Shown here: piece after piece, positions 47,900 through 57,002 of the stretch
Position numbering within the stretch: position 1 is the stretch's first letter
Layout: each line of letters begins with the position of its first letter
Assembly: GCA_963828075.1 (NCBI GenBank)
Contig: CAWHDH010000021.1
Coordinates: 3,720,001 to 3,784,000 of the forward strand
DNA from: JACCYI01 sp963828075
Lineage (GTDB): Bacteria; Actinomycetota; Thermoleophilia; Solirubrobacterales; Solirubrobacteraceae
DNA length: 64,000 nt
Reading direction: 5' to 3'
Translations under genes and position numbers: made by a program
Notes under the pieces: model-generated
What the model saw: only the letters and a program-made list of their open reading frames with translations
What the model was told of the DNA's origin: nothing
Database searches by the model: none

Positions 47900-49294
47900 T
47901 CAGCGTCGCGGCATGAACCGGCGGACCTCCGACACGGTCCGCCCGGCCTTCGGCGAGAACCGCCGGATCCGGATCGGCACGGTCCGAACGCGGCGCAGGC
48001 GGACGTCGATCCGCCGGTGGCGGACGCGCAGCACCGTGGTCTGCCCGGGGTCGAGCTCGAGGCGCTTGCGCGCACGCGGGCGCCCGAGCAAGACCTCCAG
48101 GCGTCCGCTGCAACCAGCGGGGCAGCGGACCCGGATCGACAATCCCGGCCGCCGGACACGGACTTCCTGGACCTCGACCGGGCAGGATCCGTCGTCGCGC
48201 GGGCCTTGGAACCGGACCGTCGCCACGTTGATCGTGTCGGTGCAGTGCCTGCGGCCGAAGGCGAAGCGCCCATGGCCGTAGGCCGGCCACGCCGTGAGGT
48301 GGTGGCTCCGGTCGAACCGGGCCAATGTCCGCACCTCTCCGCCGAGCGCGACCTCCTGCAGAACCGTCGTGCGCGGACCGCCCCTGCGCCACGCGACGGT
48401 GTCGTGCTCGAAGGCGATGATGCCGGCGCAGCCGGCGACGCCCGGCACGGCGTGCGGCCATGGCTCCTGCGGCGCGTACCAGACGAGGTGCCCGTCCTCG
48501 CAGGTGGCGGCCTTCCCGTCAGCCTGAAGGACAGCGCCATAGCGATTGCCATCGGAGAGGCGGTACACCAGATCCCCGGTCCGCCTATCGAGGATGCCGG
48601 TCTGCGGAGGGCCCCACGCGGCGTACGCAACGTACGGCCCGGCGACCTGCAGTCCGAGGAGATACGGGGGCCCCGGCTCCGCGGGGCTGCGCAGGAGCGG
48701 CGGCTGGAGGATCGTCTGGCGTGGCCCGTCCGCCGAGGACAAATCGAAGACACCGATCTCGTCGGGCGGCCCGCCGCAGCGCGCCGGTGCGTGGATCACG
48801 GTGTCAGCGCTCGTGGCGAACAGCGGGCTGCGCATCTCGACCCCGCAGCTCCACAACGTCGTCCAGACTCCGAGCGGCGAGCGGGTCGTCAGCTCCGCGG
48901 CGCGGGTCGTCGAGGGGTTGCCGTACTTGTCGTAGTAGAGCGCCTCCCGCAACGCGGCGATCCGGCCGTCGTGCGCGAGGAGAGCGGCCTCGCTCCTGGG
49001 GCTCGGAGGGAACGGGTCGTCATCCAACGGGTCGTCCTCCACCGGGTCCTGCCTCGGCAGGCGAAGGTGAGGGAGGAGTCCGACCTGCCGTGGCGGTCGA
49101 CCGGGAGGCATGGCGAAGATCGCGTGGCCGGCAGGAGTCCGCCGGCCCCAAATCACCTCGTTCCCCGAGACCTCCGGTCCTAACTCGATCGGCCCCGGGG
49201 TCACGACGCGCTCCTGGGCGGGCGCGGGTGCCGCGCCCGGCAGCATCAGCGCCACGAACACGGCGATCATGGGCAGCCGGCGAGGCATGTACAT
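47900..49294 (-). CDS. Secreted beta-propeller-like protein
   Basis: A 464-residue protein with a signal peptide (MPRRLPMIAVFVALMLPGAAPAPAQE). The body shows repeating strand patterns with W/Y residues (VSGNEVIWGRRTPAGHAIFAM, VAGPYVAYAAWGPPQTGILDRRTGDLVYRL, DGHLVWYAPQEPW), consistent with an irregular propeller. Four cysteines lie in the later half, and the last 80 residues are very basic beta-strands (VRCPAGCSGRLEVLLGRPRARKRLEL). Family not recognised; extracellular binding function inferred. Several start codons cluster; ATG 49294 is used here. Confidence 0.6.
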   Translation of the reverse strand: MYMPRRLPMIAVFVALMLPGAAPAPAQERVVTPGPIELGPEVSGNEVIWGRRTPAGHAIFAMPPGRPPRQVGLLPHLRLPRQDPVEDDPLDDDPFPPSPRSEAALLAHDGRIAALREALYYDKYGNPSTTRAAELTTRSPLGVWTTLWSCGVEMRSPLFATSADTVIHAPARCGGPPDEIGVFDLSSADGPRQTILQPPLLRSPAEPGPPYLLGLQVAGPYVAYAAWGPPQTGILDRRTGDLVYRLSDGNRYGAVLQADGKAATCEDGHLVWYAPQEPWPHAVPGVAGCAGIIAFEHDTVAWRRGGPRTTVLQEVALGGEVRTLARFDRSHHLTAWPAYGHGRFAFGRRHCTDTINVATVRFQGPRDDGSCPVEVQEVRVRRPGLSIRVRCPAGCSGRLEVLLGRPRARKRLELDPGQTTVLRVRHRRIDVRLRRVRTVPIRIRRFSPKAGRTVSEVRRFMPRR

Positions 49295-49338
49295 CGACAA
49301 CGGCCGGCGAGCCGCCGGGTTCCGGTCAACCGCGCGGA

Positions 49339-50574
49339 CTACCAGCCGTAGAGCTTGCGGACCGTCTCGCAGCTGCGGTTCCAGCGCGCGCGGCGGTTGT
49401 AGCCGACCTCGACGACGTCGCGGCCGGGGCCGCAGTCGATCTTCGCGGCCAGGGTGCCCGCGACGATGAAGCGGTCGTTGCCGGCGCCGCCGTGGACGAC
49501 GTTGCGCCCGACCTGCCGGCGGCCGTTGCCGCGGAGCTTGATGGTGTCGTCGCCGTCGTCGCCCCAGATCGTGTTGTGCAGCTCGCCGCCCTGGAGGTAG
49601 TCGTCGCCCGGCCCGCCGTGGATGTGGTTGTCGCCGCGGCTGCCGTAGACGGTGTCCTTGCCGGCGCCGGCGTCGATGGCGTCGGTCCCGAGGCTCTGGC
49701 CGCTCGACTGGTGGTGGCCCCAGACGACGTCGTCGCCGTCGCCGGCCGAGATGCGGTCGGGACCCGGCCCGCCGAGCAGGGTGTCATTGAGCGGTGTGCC
49801 GGTGAGCGTGGCGCCCGCCGTCGAGTCGGACTTCTCCACCTTGCCGACCGTGGGATCGACCGCGGCGGACTGCTCGATGACGGTCTCGCAGCCGTCGAAC
49901 TCGCGGTTGCGGGTGATCGGGTTCCGCCCCGGGACGCCGCCGACCCCGGAGCCGTCGGTCGGGTTGATGTAGATCGTGTCCGCGCCGTCGCCGCAGTCGA
50001 CGAACGCCCACGTGCTGCCGTTGTTGGCGTGGACGATGTCGTCGCCGGGGCCGGCGTCGACGGTGTCCGAGCCCGAGACGAGCCAGATCTCGTCGTTGCC
50101 CTCGCCGCCGTCGACGGTGTCGCGCGACGAGCCGGCGCGGATCCTGTCGTCGCCGGCGCCGCCGTCGATCTCGTCGTGCGACGGGCCGCCGTCGATGACG
50201 TCGTTGCCGGCGCCGCCGAGGATGACGTCGTCGCCGAAGCCGCCGATCACCGTGTCGTGGCCGTCCTCGCCCCAGAGCGAGTCGCCGCCCGAGCCGCCGT
50301 CGAGCGCGTCGTCACCGGCGCCGCCGCGCAGCGCGTCGGGGCCGGTCTCGCCGGAGAGCCGGTCGGAGAGGGGGCCGCCGATGATGGTGTCGCTGCCGCC
50401 CGCGCCGTTGATGACGGCGGCACCGCCGCCGGCCGGGACGAGCCGGTCAGGCCCGCCGGTGCCGACCACCGGGCGCGCCTCGGCCGCGCCTGCGATCGTC
50501 AGCGCGATGGTGAGTGCGCCGGCGAAGGCCGTCGCCCGCCTGCGCAGACTCGTCGTGGTCATGGGGGTGGTCAT
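49339..50574 (-). CDS. Secreted RTX/calcium-binding repeat protein
   Basis: A 411-residue protein. A basic signal sequence (SLRRRATAFAGALTIALTIAGAAEA) is followed by many nonapeptide repeats of the GGxGxDxLx type (GGAGDDALDGGSGGDSLWGEDGHDTVIGGFGDDV), in two blocks of about residues 40-190 and 265-370. A non-repeat insert between them and the C-terminal end each contain two cysteines. The repeats form calcium-bound beta-rolls. No type I secretion genes are present, and the N-terminal signal suggests Sec or Tat export. AGGTGGG precedes the ATG. Confidence 0.88.
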   Translation of the reverse strand: MTTPMTTTSLRRRATAFAGALTIALTIAGAAEARPVVGTGGPDRLVPAGGGAAVINGAGGSDTIIGGPLSDRLSGETGPDALRGGAGDDALDGGSGGDSLWGEDGHDTVIGGFGDDVILGGAGNDVIDGGPSHDEIDGGAGDDRIRAGSSRDTVDGGEGNDEIWLVSGSDTVDAGPGDDIVHANNGSTWAFVDCGDGADTIYINPTDGSGVGGVPGRNPITRNREFDGCETVIEQSAAVDPTVGKVEKSDSTAGATLTGTPLNDTLLGGPGPDRISAGDGDDVVWGHHQSSGQSLGTDAIDAGAGKDTVYGSRGDNHIHGGPGDDYLQGGELHNTIWGDDGDDTIKLRGNGRRQVGRNVVHGGAGNDRFIVAGTLAAKIDCGPGRDVVEVGYNRRARWNRSCETVRKLYGW

Positions 50575-50619
50575 CCCACCTCACCCATCGACGCAAAGTC
50601 AGTGCGGCTTGAGGCGGTG

Positions 50620-51603
50620 TCAGGCGTCCCAGGTCTTCAGGAGCCGCTTGAATCCCCGCAGCACGTACGGGCCGAGCGTGCGCGAGTATTCGAGTGTGAT
50701 GTGGCCGACGTCCTTGTGGACGAGCACGCCACCGATGACGGGCGGGCACAGCCGCTTCGAGCAGAAGTAGGGCGTCATGTTCAGGACCCGCACGCGCTTG
50801 GAGCGCCTTCGCAGCGCAGCCAGACGCGCGCGGTCATCGCCGAGCGCGAACTTGCGGGGGACGGCGCACGTCGACCCGGCCGGCCTGCGCGCGCGGATCG
50901 CCCGCTCGATGCAGTCGGTCGTGAAGCTGGTGTTCTTCGGCACGTCGCGGATGACGACGATGCGCTTCACCGAGGGCGGGAGCGCGTTCCACGCGTCGAT
51001 GTAGCCGTCCATCTGGGCCGTGACGCCGTCCTGACCCTGCGGCGGGATCACGCGCGCGCCGGCGTGCTGCGAGATGAACACCGTCTGGACCTCTGGATGC
51101 GCCTCGAACCACCGCAGCACCTGCGCGTTCCACCGGCTGCACTGGCTGCGGTAGGGCTCCGCCAGGTTCGAGCGCGCACGGGTGAACGGGCAGCCCGTCC
51201 GGGCGATCGAGATGCCGCGTACGCCGAGCCCTTCGACGACGCCTTCGAGCGCCGGGCGCCAGTGCGAGGCGTGGCTGTCGCCGACCAGCGCGACCGTCTC
51301 CTGGCTGTCGGGGTTGGAGGTGCGGAAGTTGCAGACCAGCAGCAGGTTCTTGTGCTCGACGGTCCGGCACGGGGAGAAGGACTGCAGGAGGGCGGCCTCC
51401 GGCGTCGGCCTGACCGCCAGGCGGAGGGCCGGGTTACGGCACGGGCGCTCGCCGTCGCGCGCCGCGGCGCCGTAGCACGCAGGGTCAGACTGAGCGCCGG
51501 CCGCGGAGGGGATCGTGAGCGCCGCTGCGACGGCGACCACTGTCACCGGGAGGATCGCCGCGAGTCGGGATCCGCGGAAGCGCGCGACGAGACGGTTCGG
51601 CAT
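50620..51603 (-). CDS. Secreted SGNH-domain protein (OafB-like C-terminal domain type)
   Basis: A 327-residue protein with a signal peptide or anchor (about 12-38). The SGNH nucleophile is in VALVGDSHASHWRPAL, and the catalytic Asp/His pair is in VHKDVGHITLEYS; three Cys pairs suggest disulfides. This is the SGNH domain normally fused to acyltransferase-3 membrane proteins that O-acetylate glycans, here standing alone. It diverges from an MBOAT gene, with a third SGNH-like gene downstream, suggesting a glycan O-acylation set. Confidence 0.82.
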   Translation of the reverse strand: MPNRLVARFRGSRLAAILPVTVVAVAAALTIPSAAGAQSDPACYGAAARDGERPCRNPALRLAVRPTPEAALLQSFSPCRTVEHKNLLLVCNFRTSNPDSQETVALVGDSHASHWRPALEGVVEGLGVRGISIARTGCPFTRARSNLAEPYRSQCSRWNAQVLRWFEAHPEVQTVFISQHAGARVIPPQGQDGVTAQMDGYIDAWNALPPSVKRIVVIRDVPKNTSFTTDCIERAIRARRPAGSTCAVPRKFALGDDRARLAALRRRSKRVRVLNMTPYFCSKRLCPPVIGGVLVHKDVGHITLEYSRTLGPYVLRGFKRLLKTWDA

Positions 51604-51616
51604 CGGAGGCGCGCCC

Positions 51617-51623
51617 TATCCTA
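51617..51623. promoter_or_regulatory. Symmetric bidirectional -10 box between SGNH and MBOAT genes
   Basis: TATCCTA gives TATCCT on the plus strand (51617-51622) toward the MBOAT gene, and TAGGAT on the minus strand (51623-51618), 14 bases before the SGNH gene's ATG at 51603. This is the same TAnnnTA design as at 29609-29615. Confidence 0.45.
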
Positions 51624-51700
51624 CTGCGCCGTCCGACGGAGCCGGCGCACTCAATCGGTCCCACCAACCCACGCCCGCCGCGCCGGCGAGCTCCCATCCG

Positions 51701-53092
51701 ATGCTGTTCCCCACCGTCCAGTTCGCCATCTTCTTCCCGGTCGTGCTCACGCTCTCGTGGGTGCTGATGTCGCGGCCGAAGCTCTGGAAGCCGTTCATCC
51801 TCCTGGCGAGCTACGTCTTCTACGCGGCGGCGAGCTGGCGCTTCTGCATCCTGCTCGCGGGGGTCACGCTCGGCAACCAGGCAGCGGCGCGGCTGCTGCA
51901 GCGCACCGAGGACGCCCGCCGCCGAAAGCTCATCGTCACGGCCGCCGTCGCGCTCGACCTCGGCGCACTGGGCGTCTTCAAGTACTACTCGTTCTTCGTC
52001 GAGAGCTTCTCGAACGCGCTCGACAGCGTCGGTCTGAGCCTGCCGCTCCCGCTCGCGACGATCGCGCTGCCGATCGGCATCAGCTTCTTCACGTTCCAGG
52101 CCATCTCGTACGTGGTCGACGTGTACCGCCGCCGCGTCGAGCCGTCGCCGGCCGTGGATGTCGCGGTCTACCTGGCGTTCTTCCCCCACCTCGTCGCCGG
52201 CCCGATCGTGCGGGCGCGCGAGTTCCTGCCGCAGCTGCTCAAGCCGCGCAAGCCGAGCCAGGTCGCGGTCGGGTCGGGCATCCTGCTGATCGCGCTCGGG
52301 CTGGTGAAGAAGGTCGTCATCGCCGACTACCTGGCCCGCGCCGTGGTCGACCCGGTGTTCGGCGTGCCCGAGGCCTATGCCGGCGTCGACGTCCTGCTCG
52401 CCGCCTACGCGTACGCCGCACAGATCTACTGCGACTTCTCGGGCTACACCGACATGGCGATCGGCCTCGCGCTGCTGATGGGCTACGTGTTCCCGCAGAA
52501 TTTCAACAGCCCGTACCGGGCCACCGGGTTCCGCGACTTCTGGCGCCGCTGGCACATGACCCTGTCGCGCTTTCTGCGCGACTTCCTGTACATCCCCCTC
52601 GGCGGCAACCGCGGCAGCCGCCTGTTCACCTACCGCAACCTGATGCTGACGATGGTCCTCGGCGGGCTGTGGCACGGCGCCGCGTGGACGTTCGTCCTGT
52701 GGGGCGCCTTCCACGGCGCGATGCTCGTGGCCGAGCACGCGCTCGGCGGGCGGATCAAGACGCCGGGCTGGCTGCGCTGGTTCGTCACGTTCCACCTCGT
52801 CGTGTTCAGCTGGGTGCTGTTCCGCAGCCAGGATCTCGACGCCGTCGGTGCCTTCCTCTCGCAGCTCGTCGAACCGGGTGCGGTGACGCTGTTCAGCGTG
52901 CCGGTGGCGCTCGCGATCGGCGCCGCGATCGGCCTGCAGCTGGTGCCGACACGCCATCTGACCAGCCTGCAGATCCGTCTGGAGGCGATGCCGCCGGTCG
53001 CGCTCGGCGCCGGCCTCGCCGTGGTCATCGTCATCGCCACGGCCACCCTGTCGAGCCAGGGCGTCGCGCCCTTCATCTACTTCCGCTTCTAG
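51701..53092 (+). CDS. MBOAT-family O-acyltransferase (AlgI/DltB/PatA-like)
   Basis: A 463-residue multi-pass membrane protein starting MLFPTVQFAIFFPVVLTLSW. Family signatures: FVESFSN, PIGISFFTFQAISYVVDVYRR, FFPHLVAGPIVRARE, YCDFSGYTDMAIGLALLMGY, FWRRWHMTLSRFLRDFLYIPLGGNR, and the catalytic histidine in LGGLWHGAAWTFVLWG. It transfers an acyl group, usually acetyl, across the membrane to an extracellular polysaccharide or wall polymer. The next gene, an SGNH protein 10 bases downstream, is the usual periplasmic partner. Confidence 0.92.
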   Translation: MLFPTVQFAIFFPVVLTLSWVLMSRPKLWKPFILLASYVFYAAASWRFCILLAGVTLGNQAAARLLQRTEDARRRKLIVTAAVALDLGALGVFKYYSFFVESFSNALDSVGLSLPLPLATIALPIGISFFTFQAISYVVDVYRRRVEPSPAVDVAVYLAFFPHLVAGPIVRAREFLPQLLKPRKPSQVAVGSGILLIALGLVKKVVIADYLARAVVDPVFGVPEAYAGVDVLLAAYAYAAQIYCDFSGYTDMAIGLALLMGYVFPQNFNSPYRATGFRDFWRRWHMTLSRFLRDFLYIPLGGNRGSRLFTYRNLMLTMVLGGLWHGAAWTFVLWGAFHGAMLVAEHALGGRIKTPGWLRWFVTFHLVVFSWVLFRSQDLDAVGAFLSQLVEPGAVTLFSVPVALAIGAAIGLQLVPTRHLTSLQIRLEAMPPVALGAGLAVVIVIATATLSSQGVAPFIYFRF

Positions 53093-53102
53093 GATCAAAC
53101 CC

Positions 53103-54116
53103 ATGGACGACGGCGCCCTCATGGACCGGTTCGAGCGCAACGCGCGGCGCTTCAGCGCGCGCGACGCGATCCTCACGGTCGTCGTCACCGGAATCCTCCT
53201 GGTGGTGCTGCAGGGCGCCGGGATGACGGCGGCCGGCGAGCGCCTCGAGCCCGGCATCCAGCGTGACATCGTGCTCGCCGTCGGCAAGCCGGCGGGCTGG
53301 GTGTCCGACCGCCTGGGGCTGCACGAGCCGACGGAGCGGCTGACCGCGAGCCTCTCGCCGGACACGCAGCTCGCCCAGGCCGGGGGCTTCCAGACGGCCA
53401 CCCGCGGCGGCGGCGAGGGTGAGGTGCCGCTTGTCACGCCGGACGCGTTCGCGCCGTCGGCGATCGGCGCCCCGGCAGCAAAGAAGCGGCCGCTCAAGAC
53501 GCTCCTCGTCACCGGCGACTCGCTGTCGACGCCTCTGGACCTCGAGCTCGGGCGCAAGCTCGCCGGCCGCGGCGTCCGCGTCGAGCGCGACCCGCACCTC
53601 GGGACCGGGCTCTCGAAGACCGACCTGCTGGACTGGGGCAAGCTCTCGGAGACCCACGTCGCCGAGCACAAGCCCGACGCGGTCGTCGTCTTCATCGGTG
53701 CCAACGAGGGCTTCGCGATGCCGGCGCCGTCAGGCAAGGAGGTCACCTGCTGCTCGGCCGAGTGGGCCGCGATCTATGCCAACCGGGCGCGCCAGGTGAT
53801 GAACAACTACCGGCGCAAGGGCGAGGGCCGGGTCTTCTGGATCACGGTCCCGGCGCCGCGCGACGCCGACCGGCACAAGATCGTCCGGGTCGTCAACACC
53901 GCGATCGACGTCGCCGCCCAGCCGTGGCGCGCGCAGGTCCGCGTCCTCGACACGACCCCCATCTTCACGCCGGGCGGCAAGTACCGCGACGCGATGCCGG
54001 TGGCCGGTCGCGACACCGTCGTGCGCGAGTCCGACGGCGTTCATCTGAACCGCGTCGGGTCCAGCGTGCTCGCCGATTCGGTGATCGGCGCCCTCGGCAA
54101 GGACTTCGGCTTCTAG
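53103..54116 (+). CDS. Membrane-anchored SGNH (DUF459-like) acyl-transfer partner
   Basis: A 337-residue protein: a cytoplasmic N-terminus, one membrane helix (about 22-42), a linker, and an SGNH hydrolase-like domain from about 130. Motifs are LLVTGDSLSTPLDLELGRKL (nucleophile Ser), VVVFIGANEGFAMPA (GxNE block) and ESDGVHLNRVGSSVLA (Asp/His). AGGA precedes ATG 53103. Coupled spacing to the MBOAT gene suggests that it receives or removes the acyl group outside the membrane. Confidence 0.86.
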   Translation: MDDGALMDRFERNARRFSARDAILTVVVTGILLVVLQGAGMTAAGERLEPGIQRDIVLAVGKPAGWVSDRLGLHEPTERLTASLSPDTQLAQAGGFQTATRGGGEGEVPLVTPDAFAPSAIGAPAAKKRPLKTLLVTGDSLSTPLDLELGRKLAGRGVRVERDPHLGTGLSKTDLLDWGKLSETHVAEHKPDAVVVFIGANEGFAMPAPSGKEVTCCSAEWAAIYANRARQVMNNYRRKGEGRVFWITVPAPRDADRHKIVRVVNTAIDVAAQPWRAQVRVLDTTPIFTPGGKYRDAMPVAGRDTVVRESDGVHLNRVGSSVLADSVIGALGKDFGF

Positions 54117-54219
54117 CTCGTTCGTTCGGGGCCGAACACCCAGTGCGCGGCGTCGGCCGCGCCCGCCGGAGCTGGGGATAGGGTGCGCTCGCCCATCCTC
54201 GTTGTAAGGAGTTCCTGCA

Positions 54220-54618
54220 ATGTCGCTACGCCTGAGCCGAACCCGCCCCGGAGCGCTGGTCGCCGTGGCCGTCTTCGTCCTCGCCGCGCTCGTGCTGTTC
54301 GCTGGAGCGCCGGCGCCCGCGCCCGCCGCGAGCCCGGTTGCCGACGCGGCGCGCACCTGCTCGCAGCCGGAATACCCCGGCCTCGGCTACTTCACCTCGC
54401 TGAAGGTGACGCGGACGTCGTGCTCGTCAGGCAAGAAGGTCACGCTGGCGCACTACCGCTGCCGGACGAAGCGGAGCAAGAAGGGCCGCTGCTCCAAGCG
54501 CGTGCGTGACTACAAGTGCACCGAGAAGCGCAACTCGATCCCAACGCAGATCGACGCGCGGGTGACCTGCAAGAAGGGCAGCGCGAAGGTCGTCTACACG
54601 TACCAGCAGGACCTTTAG
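54220..54618 (+). CDS. Small secreted cysteine-rich basic protein
   Basis: A 132-residue protein with a signal peptide or anchor (about 12-36, ending PAPAASP). The mature part is basic, with six cysteines in the order CSQPEYPG...SCSSGKKV...YRCRTKRSKKGRC...YKCTEKR...VTCKKGSAKVVYTY, suggesting a disulfide-stabilised beta fold. Family not recognised. GTAAGGAG precedes the ATG, and TAGGGT (54179-54184) is a likely -10 box. It may bind surface or wall polymers. Confidence 0.7.
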   Translation: MSLRLSRTRPGALVAVAVFVLAALVLFAGAPAPAPAASPVADAARTCSQPEYPGLGYFTSLKVTRTSCSSGKKVTLAHYRCRTKRSKKGRCSKRVRDYKCTEKRNSIPTQIDARVTCKKGSAKVVYTYQQDL

Positions 54619-54659
54619 GTCCTTAGGAGGGTTCGCCGCGCGAGGGCGCGCGCCGCGGG

Positions 54660-57002
54660 TCAGCGGCGCACGTCCTCGCAGGTCGAGTAGACCTCGTCCT
54701 GGGCGTCGGCGAACACCACATCGGCGCCGGGCCCGCAGTCGATCTTGTCGGTGATCCCGTTGACGACGTTGATGCGGTCGTCGCCCTCGCCGCCGCTCAT
54801 CCGGTTGGCGCCCTGGTTGCCGAACAGCGTGTCGTTGCCGGGGCCGCCGTCGACCACGTCGTCGCCGTAGCCGCCCTCGATCGTGTCGTTGCCCTCGTTG
54901 CCGAGCACGGCGTCGTTGCCGAACCGGCCGAACATGTCGTCGTCGCCCGGCCCGCCGTGCAGGAGGTCGTTGTCGGCCTCGCCGTCGACGTAGTCGTTGC
55001 CCCCGTTGCCGAAGAGCTCGTCGTTGCCGCCCACGCCGAACAGCGAGTCGTCGCCGTCGGTGCCGTAGAGGACGTCGTTCCCGGCGGTGCCGAAGATCGT
55101 GGACGGCGTCTCGGGCTCGTCGGCCGCCTGCGGCTCGATCTGGACGACCGACTCGCACGAGCGCAGGTCGTCGCGGTCGGGGGCGGTGTTCTCGACGTAG
55201 GCGGTGTCCTGGCCCTTGCCGCAGGAGACGAGGTCCACGCTGTCGTCGGCGACGTAGACCGAGTCGTTCCCGCCGCCGGCGTTGATCGTGTCCTCGCCGG
55301 GCCCGCCGACCACGGTGTCGGCGCCGTCGCCGCCGAAGAGCGTGTCCTCGGCCGAGCCGCCGTCGACGCGGTCGTTGCCCTCGGAGCCGGAGAGCGAGTC
55401 CTTGTTCGCCCCGCCCGTCATCGTGTCGTCGCCGCCTCGCCCGAACGCGCGGTCGCCGCCGCGGCCGCCGTCGATGTGGTCGTTGCCCGCGCCGCCGTCG
55501 ATGAACTCCGATCCGCTGTTGCCGAGGAGCGTGTCGTTGCCCTCGCCACCGGTGATCAGGCGGTCGACGCCGCGGCCGCCGTCGATGTAGTCGTCGCCGG
55601 GGCCGCCCTCGAGGAGCACGTCGTTGCCGAGGCCCTTCTCCACGATGACGTCGTTGCCCTCGCCGCCGCGGATGGTGTCGTCGGCGTCGCCGCCGTCGAG
55701 GCGGTCGTCGCCGGACCCGCCGTCGATGGTGTCGTTGCTCTGGCCGCTGTCGGCGATGTCGTTGCCCGCGCCGAGGTCCATGACGTCGTTGTTCTCGGCG
55801 CCGAATGCCCGGTCGTCGCCGTCGCCGCCGATCAGCTGATCGTTGCCGGTCCCGCCCGAGAGGGTGTCGTTGCCGAGCCCGCCGTCGAGCTGGTCGTTGC
55901 CGCGCCCGCCGCGCAGGACGTCGTCGCCGCCGAGGCCGACCAGGCGGTCGGGGCCGCGGGTGCCGGTGATGCTGTCCGGGCCTTCCGTGCCGTTGAACAG
56001 CGCGAGGCCGCCCTGGACCGCGAGCTTGCCCGGCGCGGCGCTCGTGACCGGGACGGCGCGCAGCCGGCGGCCGCTGAGCGCGGAGAGGACGCTGACCGAC
56101 CGCCGCGAGCCGTCGGACACGTAGACGCGGATGTCGTCCGGTGACCACGCCGCCCAGCCGGGGCCCTCGCCGGTCGGCACGCGCAGCTTGACCCGCCGTT
56201 TCGCGAGGTCGACGAGGACGCTGCGGCGGCGGGGGAACCCGCGCACCGGCTCGCCCGGCGCCACCACCGCGCGGCCGCCGCTCGGCGAGATGGCGATACC
56301 ACCGCCGCCGTCGGGCCCGAGCGCGACGGCGGCGCCCAGCGCGCCCGTCGTCGTGTCGAGTGGGACCAAGCGCCCGCGCGGCTGCCCGAGCGTGCGGCGC
56401 CGCTTGCGGCGGATCGACTTGCGGTCGGTGGCCGACACCCAGGCGCGCCCCGCCGCGTCGATCGCCACGCCGGTGGCGCCGGCCAGCGACACGCGCCGAA
56501 CGACGCGGCGCGTGGCCAGGTCGATCAGCGAGACGGCGCCGCGGTCGGATACGACCACCGCCCGCGTCCCGAGCGGCGTGACCGCGAGGTCGCGCGGCGT
56601 GCCGCGCAGCGCGAGGCCGCCCTGCGACGCCAGGGTCGCCGCGTCGACGATCTCCAGCGCCTTGCCGCGTGCGACGTAGAGCCGCGTCCCGTCCCCGGAG
56701 ATCGCCAGCGCGGAGGGGACCGTGGCGAGCGGCCGGGCGGCGACCACGGTCGCGCTCGCCAGGTCGAGCGTCGTCAGCTGCAGCCCGGCGGCCAGGTACG
56801 CGCGCCCCCCGTCGGGCGACACGGCGACGCCGCGGCTGCGCCCGGGGAGACCGACGCGGCCGGTGATGGCGTTCGTGCGGACGTCGATCAGCGACGCGCG
56901 GCTGTCGGCGGAGGTGACGACGACGACGCGCGCGGCATGGGCCGCGGGCGCGATGAAAAGCGTCGCGAGGACGGCGAGCAGGGCGGGGAGGGCAAGGCGC
57001 AT
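54660..57002 (-). CDS. Secreted YVTN beta-propeller / RTX-repeat chimera
   Basis: A 780-residue protein. Signal peptide MRLALPALLAVLATLFIAPAAHAA. Residues about 25-345 are a YVTN-type propeller with repeating SPDGGRAYLAAG, SGDGTRLYVARG, TPLGTRAVVVSD and SPDDIRVYVSDG blades. From about 350 to the end are RTX nonapeptides (GGRGNDQLDGGLGNDTLSGG and many more), interrupted once by a segment with cysteines near CGKGQDTAYVENTAPDRDDLRSCE. AGGA precedes ATG 57002; a start further upstream would add a non-hydrophobic leader. Likely an extracellular calcium-dependent adhesin or matrix protein. Confidence 0.85.
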   Translation of the reverse strand: MRLALPALLAVLATLFIAPAAHAARVVVVTSADSRASLIDVRTNAITGRVGLPGRSRGVAVSPDGGRAYLAAGLQLTTLDLASATVVAARPLATVPSALAISGDGTRLYVARGKALEIVDAATLASQGGLALRGTPRDLAVTPLGTRAVVVSDRGAVSLIDLATRRVVRRVSLAGATGVAIDAAGRAWVSATDRKSIRRKRRRTLGQPRGRLVPLDTTTGALGAAVALGPDGGGGIAISPSGGRAVVAPGEPVRGFPRRRSVLVDLAKRRVKLRVPTGEGPGWAAWSPDDIRVYVSDGSRRSVSVLSALSGRRLRAVPVTSAAPGKLAVQGGLALFNGTEGPDSITGTRGPDRLVGLGGDDVLRGGRGNDQLDGGLGNDTLSGGTGNDQLIGGDGDDRAFGAENNDVMDLGAGNDIADSGQSNDTIDGGSGDDRLDGGDADDTIRGGEGNDVIVEKGLGNDVLLEGGPGDDYIDGGRGVDRLITGGEGNDTLLGNSGSEFIDGGAGNDHIDGGRGGDRAFGRGGDDTMTGGANKDSLSGSEGNDRVDGGSAEDTLFGGDGADTVVGGPGEDTINAGGGNDSVYVADDSVDLVSCGKGQDTAYVENTAPDRDDLRSCESVVQIEPQAADEPETPSTIFGTAGNDVLYGTDGDDSLFGVGGNDELFGNGGNDYVDGEADNDLLHGGPGDDDMFGRFGNDAVLGNEGNDTIEGGYGDDVVDGGPGNDTLFGNQGANRMSGGEGDDRINVVNGITDKIDCGPGADVVFADAQDEVYSTCEDVRR

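Noticed and set aside
48460..53226. Very long plus-strand open frame (over 1,500 codons)
   Set aside because: It crosses five genes with clear domains, read mainly antisense, and its composition is Arg/Ala/Pro-rich without any motif. It is a by-product of high GC content.
49339..57002. Type I secretion system for RTX proteins
   Set aside because: Both RTX proteins have N-terminal signals, and no ABC transporter or membrane-fusion gene is nearby.
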